Below, in pieces: positions 63,300 to 64,000 of a stretch of DNA of 64,000 bases. The position numbers and the translations under genes are program-made. Location of the stretch: NCBI GenBank assembly GCA_963805295.1, contig CAWDTW010000058.1:108342-172341 (forward strand), given 5' to 3'. Below the pieces are notes generated by a model. That model searched no databases. It was not told the DNA's origin and saw nothing but the letters and a program-made list of their open reading frames with translations. Source of the stretch: Roseiarcus sp963805295. GTDB lineage: Bacteria > Pseudomonadota > Alphaproteobacteria > Rhizobiales > Beijerinckiaceae. Each line of letters begins with the position of its first letter. Position 1 is the stretch's first letter.

Positions 63300-63692
63300 T
63301 GATTTTGGACACCTCGGCAATCATAGCGACCATCACCAACGAGCCAGACCGAGGCCGATTCCAGGAAGAGGACCAACGGGGTGGTATCCCCGTTCATCTC
63401 ATCGGCTACCGTGTTGGAGACCAGGATCGTCTTGCAGTCCTCGCCAAAGGCGCTGACGCGGTCCGTGCGTTTGACGAGATGCTCGAAAATGCCGAAATCA
63501 TCATAGGCTAGCCGTTTGATGCGGAAATCGCCGCGGCGGCTTTTGATGCCTTTCTTCGAACGGGAAAGGGCAGGGTCACCCCGCCTTTGATGTGCCGCCT
63601 ACGCCCTGGCAAAAATCCGGAGCGAGCCCTTGCTGTTCAAGGGCGGCGATTTCGAAAAGACCGACATCGAGCCGGCGTTTAAGTGGACATAG
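63299..63692 (+). pseudogene. VapC-type PIN-domain toxin, decayed
   Basis: ATG 63299 overlaps the antitoxin stop. It starts MILDTSAIIATITNEPDRGR, the PIN-domain first acidic motif, then degenerates. DAVRAFDEMLENAEIII, EPFDAEIAAAAFDAFL and, in a further frame, YALAKIRSEPLLFKGGDFEK with TDIEPAFKWT are the later PIN motifs, ending at 63692. Several indels make an active RNase unlikely. Confidence 0.7.
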
Positions 63693-63820
63693 CGATTGGC
63701 GCAAGCTGGGCAGCGCTTATGACGCGCCAGCCGGCCGCAAACCCGTTGCCGCCGCGCGCCCGTCTCTTTATACTGCGCCCCTGCAATTTCTCCGATACCG
63801 CAAAGGAATACAGGCTTCCC

Positions 63821-64000
63821 ACGGCCTTCCTCGCCGACGCCTCATCTCGCGTAAGACCTTCCGCGACCATGACGGTGACGCAGAAGGCGTGGGACCTGAA
63901 GGCGTAGGGGCGGGACGTCATTTCGCTTTCGGTTGGTGAGCCGGATTTCAACACGCCCGACAACATCAAAGGAGCCGCCATCGCCGCGATCAGGCGCGGC
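63821..64000 (+). pseudogene. Aspartate/aromatic aminotransferase (AatA-like), start lost and nonsense codon, runs off window
   Basis: The reading TAFLADASSRVRPSATMTVT-QKAWDLKA, then a TAG (63905-63907), then GRDVISLSVGEPDFNTPDNI-KGAAIAAIRRG matches the N-terminus of alphaproteobacterial AspAT. The family Met-Ala-Phe-Leu start reads ACG-GCC-TTC-CTC here, preceded by AAAGGAATAC, so the ATG appears changed to ACG. The TAG stands where relatives have a Lys codon. An upstream in-frame ATG at 63719 exists but would add unrelated residues. Two independent hits suggest a true pseudogene. Confidence 0.75.

Noticed and set aside
63905..63907. TAG codon in the AatA-like gene as possible recoding or read-through
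   Set aside because: No recoding element is visible and the start codon is also lost, so ordinary pseudogenisation is simpler.

Overview
The window reads as a high-GC alphaproteobacterial chromosome, most likely Hyphomicrobiales (Rhizobiales), perhaps Beijerinckiaceae or Methylocystaceae. The support is the protein types (PtsP with a GAF domain, short-form PurL, BolA, extensin-family protein, TTG-started FtsE and SseA) and the repeat families. Family assignments come from reading motifs; no database was searched.

Layout. 0.1-17.5 kb is mostly core genome: Rieske protein PetA, TrmD, a broken 3-hydroxyacyl-CoA dehydrogenase with EtfBA, a peptide-type ABC importer whose ATPase is frameshifted, PtsP, PrfA, NadD, a TPR lipoprotein, an extensin-family protein, and a DUF1007/NicO metal transporter pair with a frameshifted NicO. 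17.5-26 kb is an insertion-sequence graveyard with ftsEX stranded inside it. It holds an ISAzo13-type element joined to half an IS1380, and an IS3 element carrying a clean IS1634 insertion with a 6-bp target duplication plus a second decayed IS1634-like copy. 26-34 kb is a compact minus-strand operon that looks acquired: GMC oxidoreductase (truncated), AGE-type epimerase (frameshifted), STAS protein, GlgX, STAS protein, anti-sigma kinase and membrane-bound SpoIIE/RsbU phosphatase. It is an Rsb-like partner-switching module wired to carbohydrate enzymes. 34-40.6 kb holds more insertion sequences: IS1595, a 1.43-kb DDE element inside another DDE element, an IS630/IS1380 scar and a second ISAzo13 copy.

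40.7-43.4 kb is purL, a small conserved gene and bolA. 43.4-46.2 kb holds dispersed repeats, an AlkB-type dioxygenase (frameshifted), a DUF559 endonuclease gene bracketed by repeats, and the end of a REP-associated tyrosine transposase (RAYT). 46.15-56.72 kb is the most unusual part. A composite unit (palindrome, GIY-YIG nuclease gene, palindrome, group II intron with reverse transcriptase) occurs twice in direct orientation, each time beside or inside RAYT relics. The two copies bracket about 4.2 kb of cargo: a trypsin-like peptidase and a decayed AT-rich gene with a TIR-like domain, helical repeats and a C-terminal beta-rich domain. The second unit is itself split by the same 1.43-kb element seen at 35.4 kb. 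56.9-64 kb returns to core genes (htpG, an aminotransferase, an LprI-like protein, sseA, nudC), then a decayed VapBC pair and an aspartate-aminotransferase-like pseudogene running off the edge.

General impression: many dispensable genes carry single-base indels or nonsense codons, whereas trmD, prfA, nadD, ftsEX, purL, etfBA and htpG read cleanly. This fits genome decay with IS expansion, but draft-sequence indels cannot be excluded from sequence alone.
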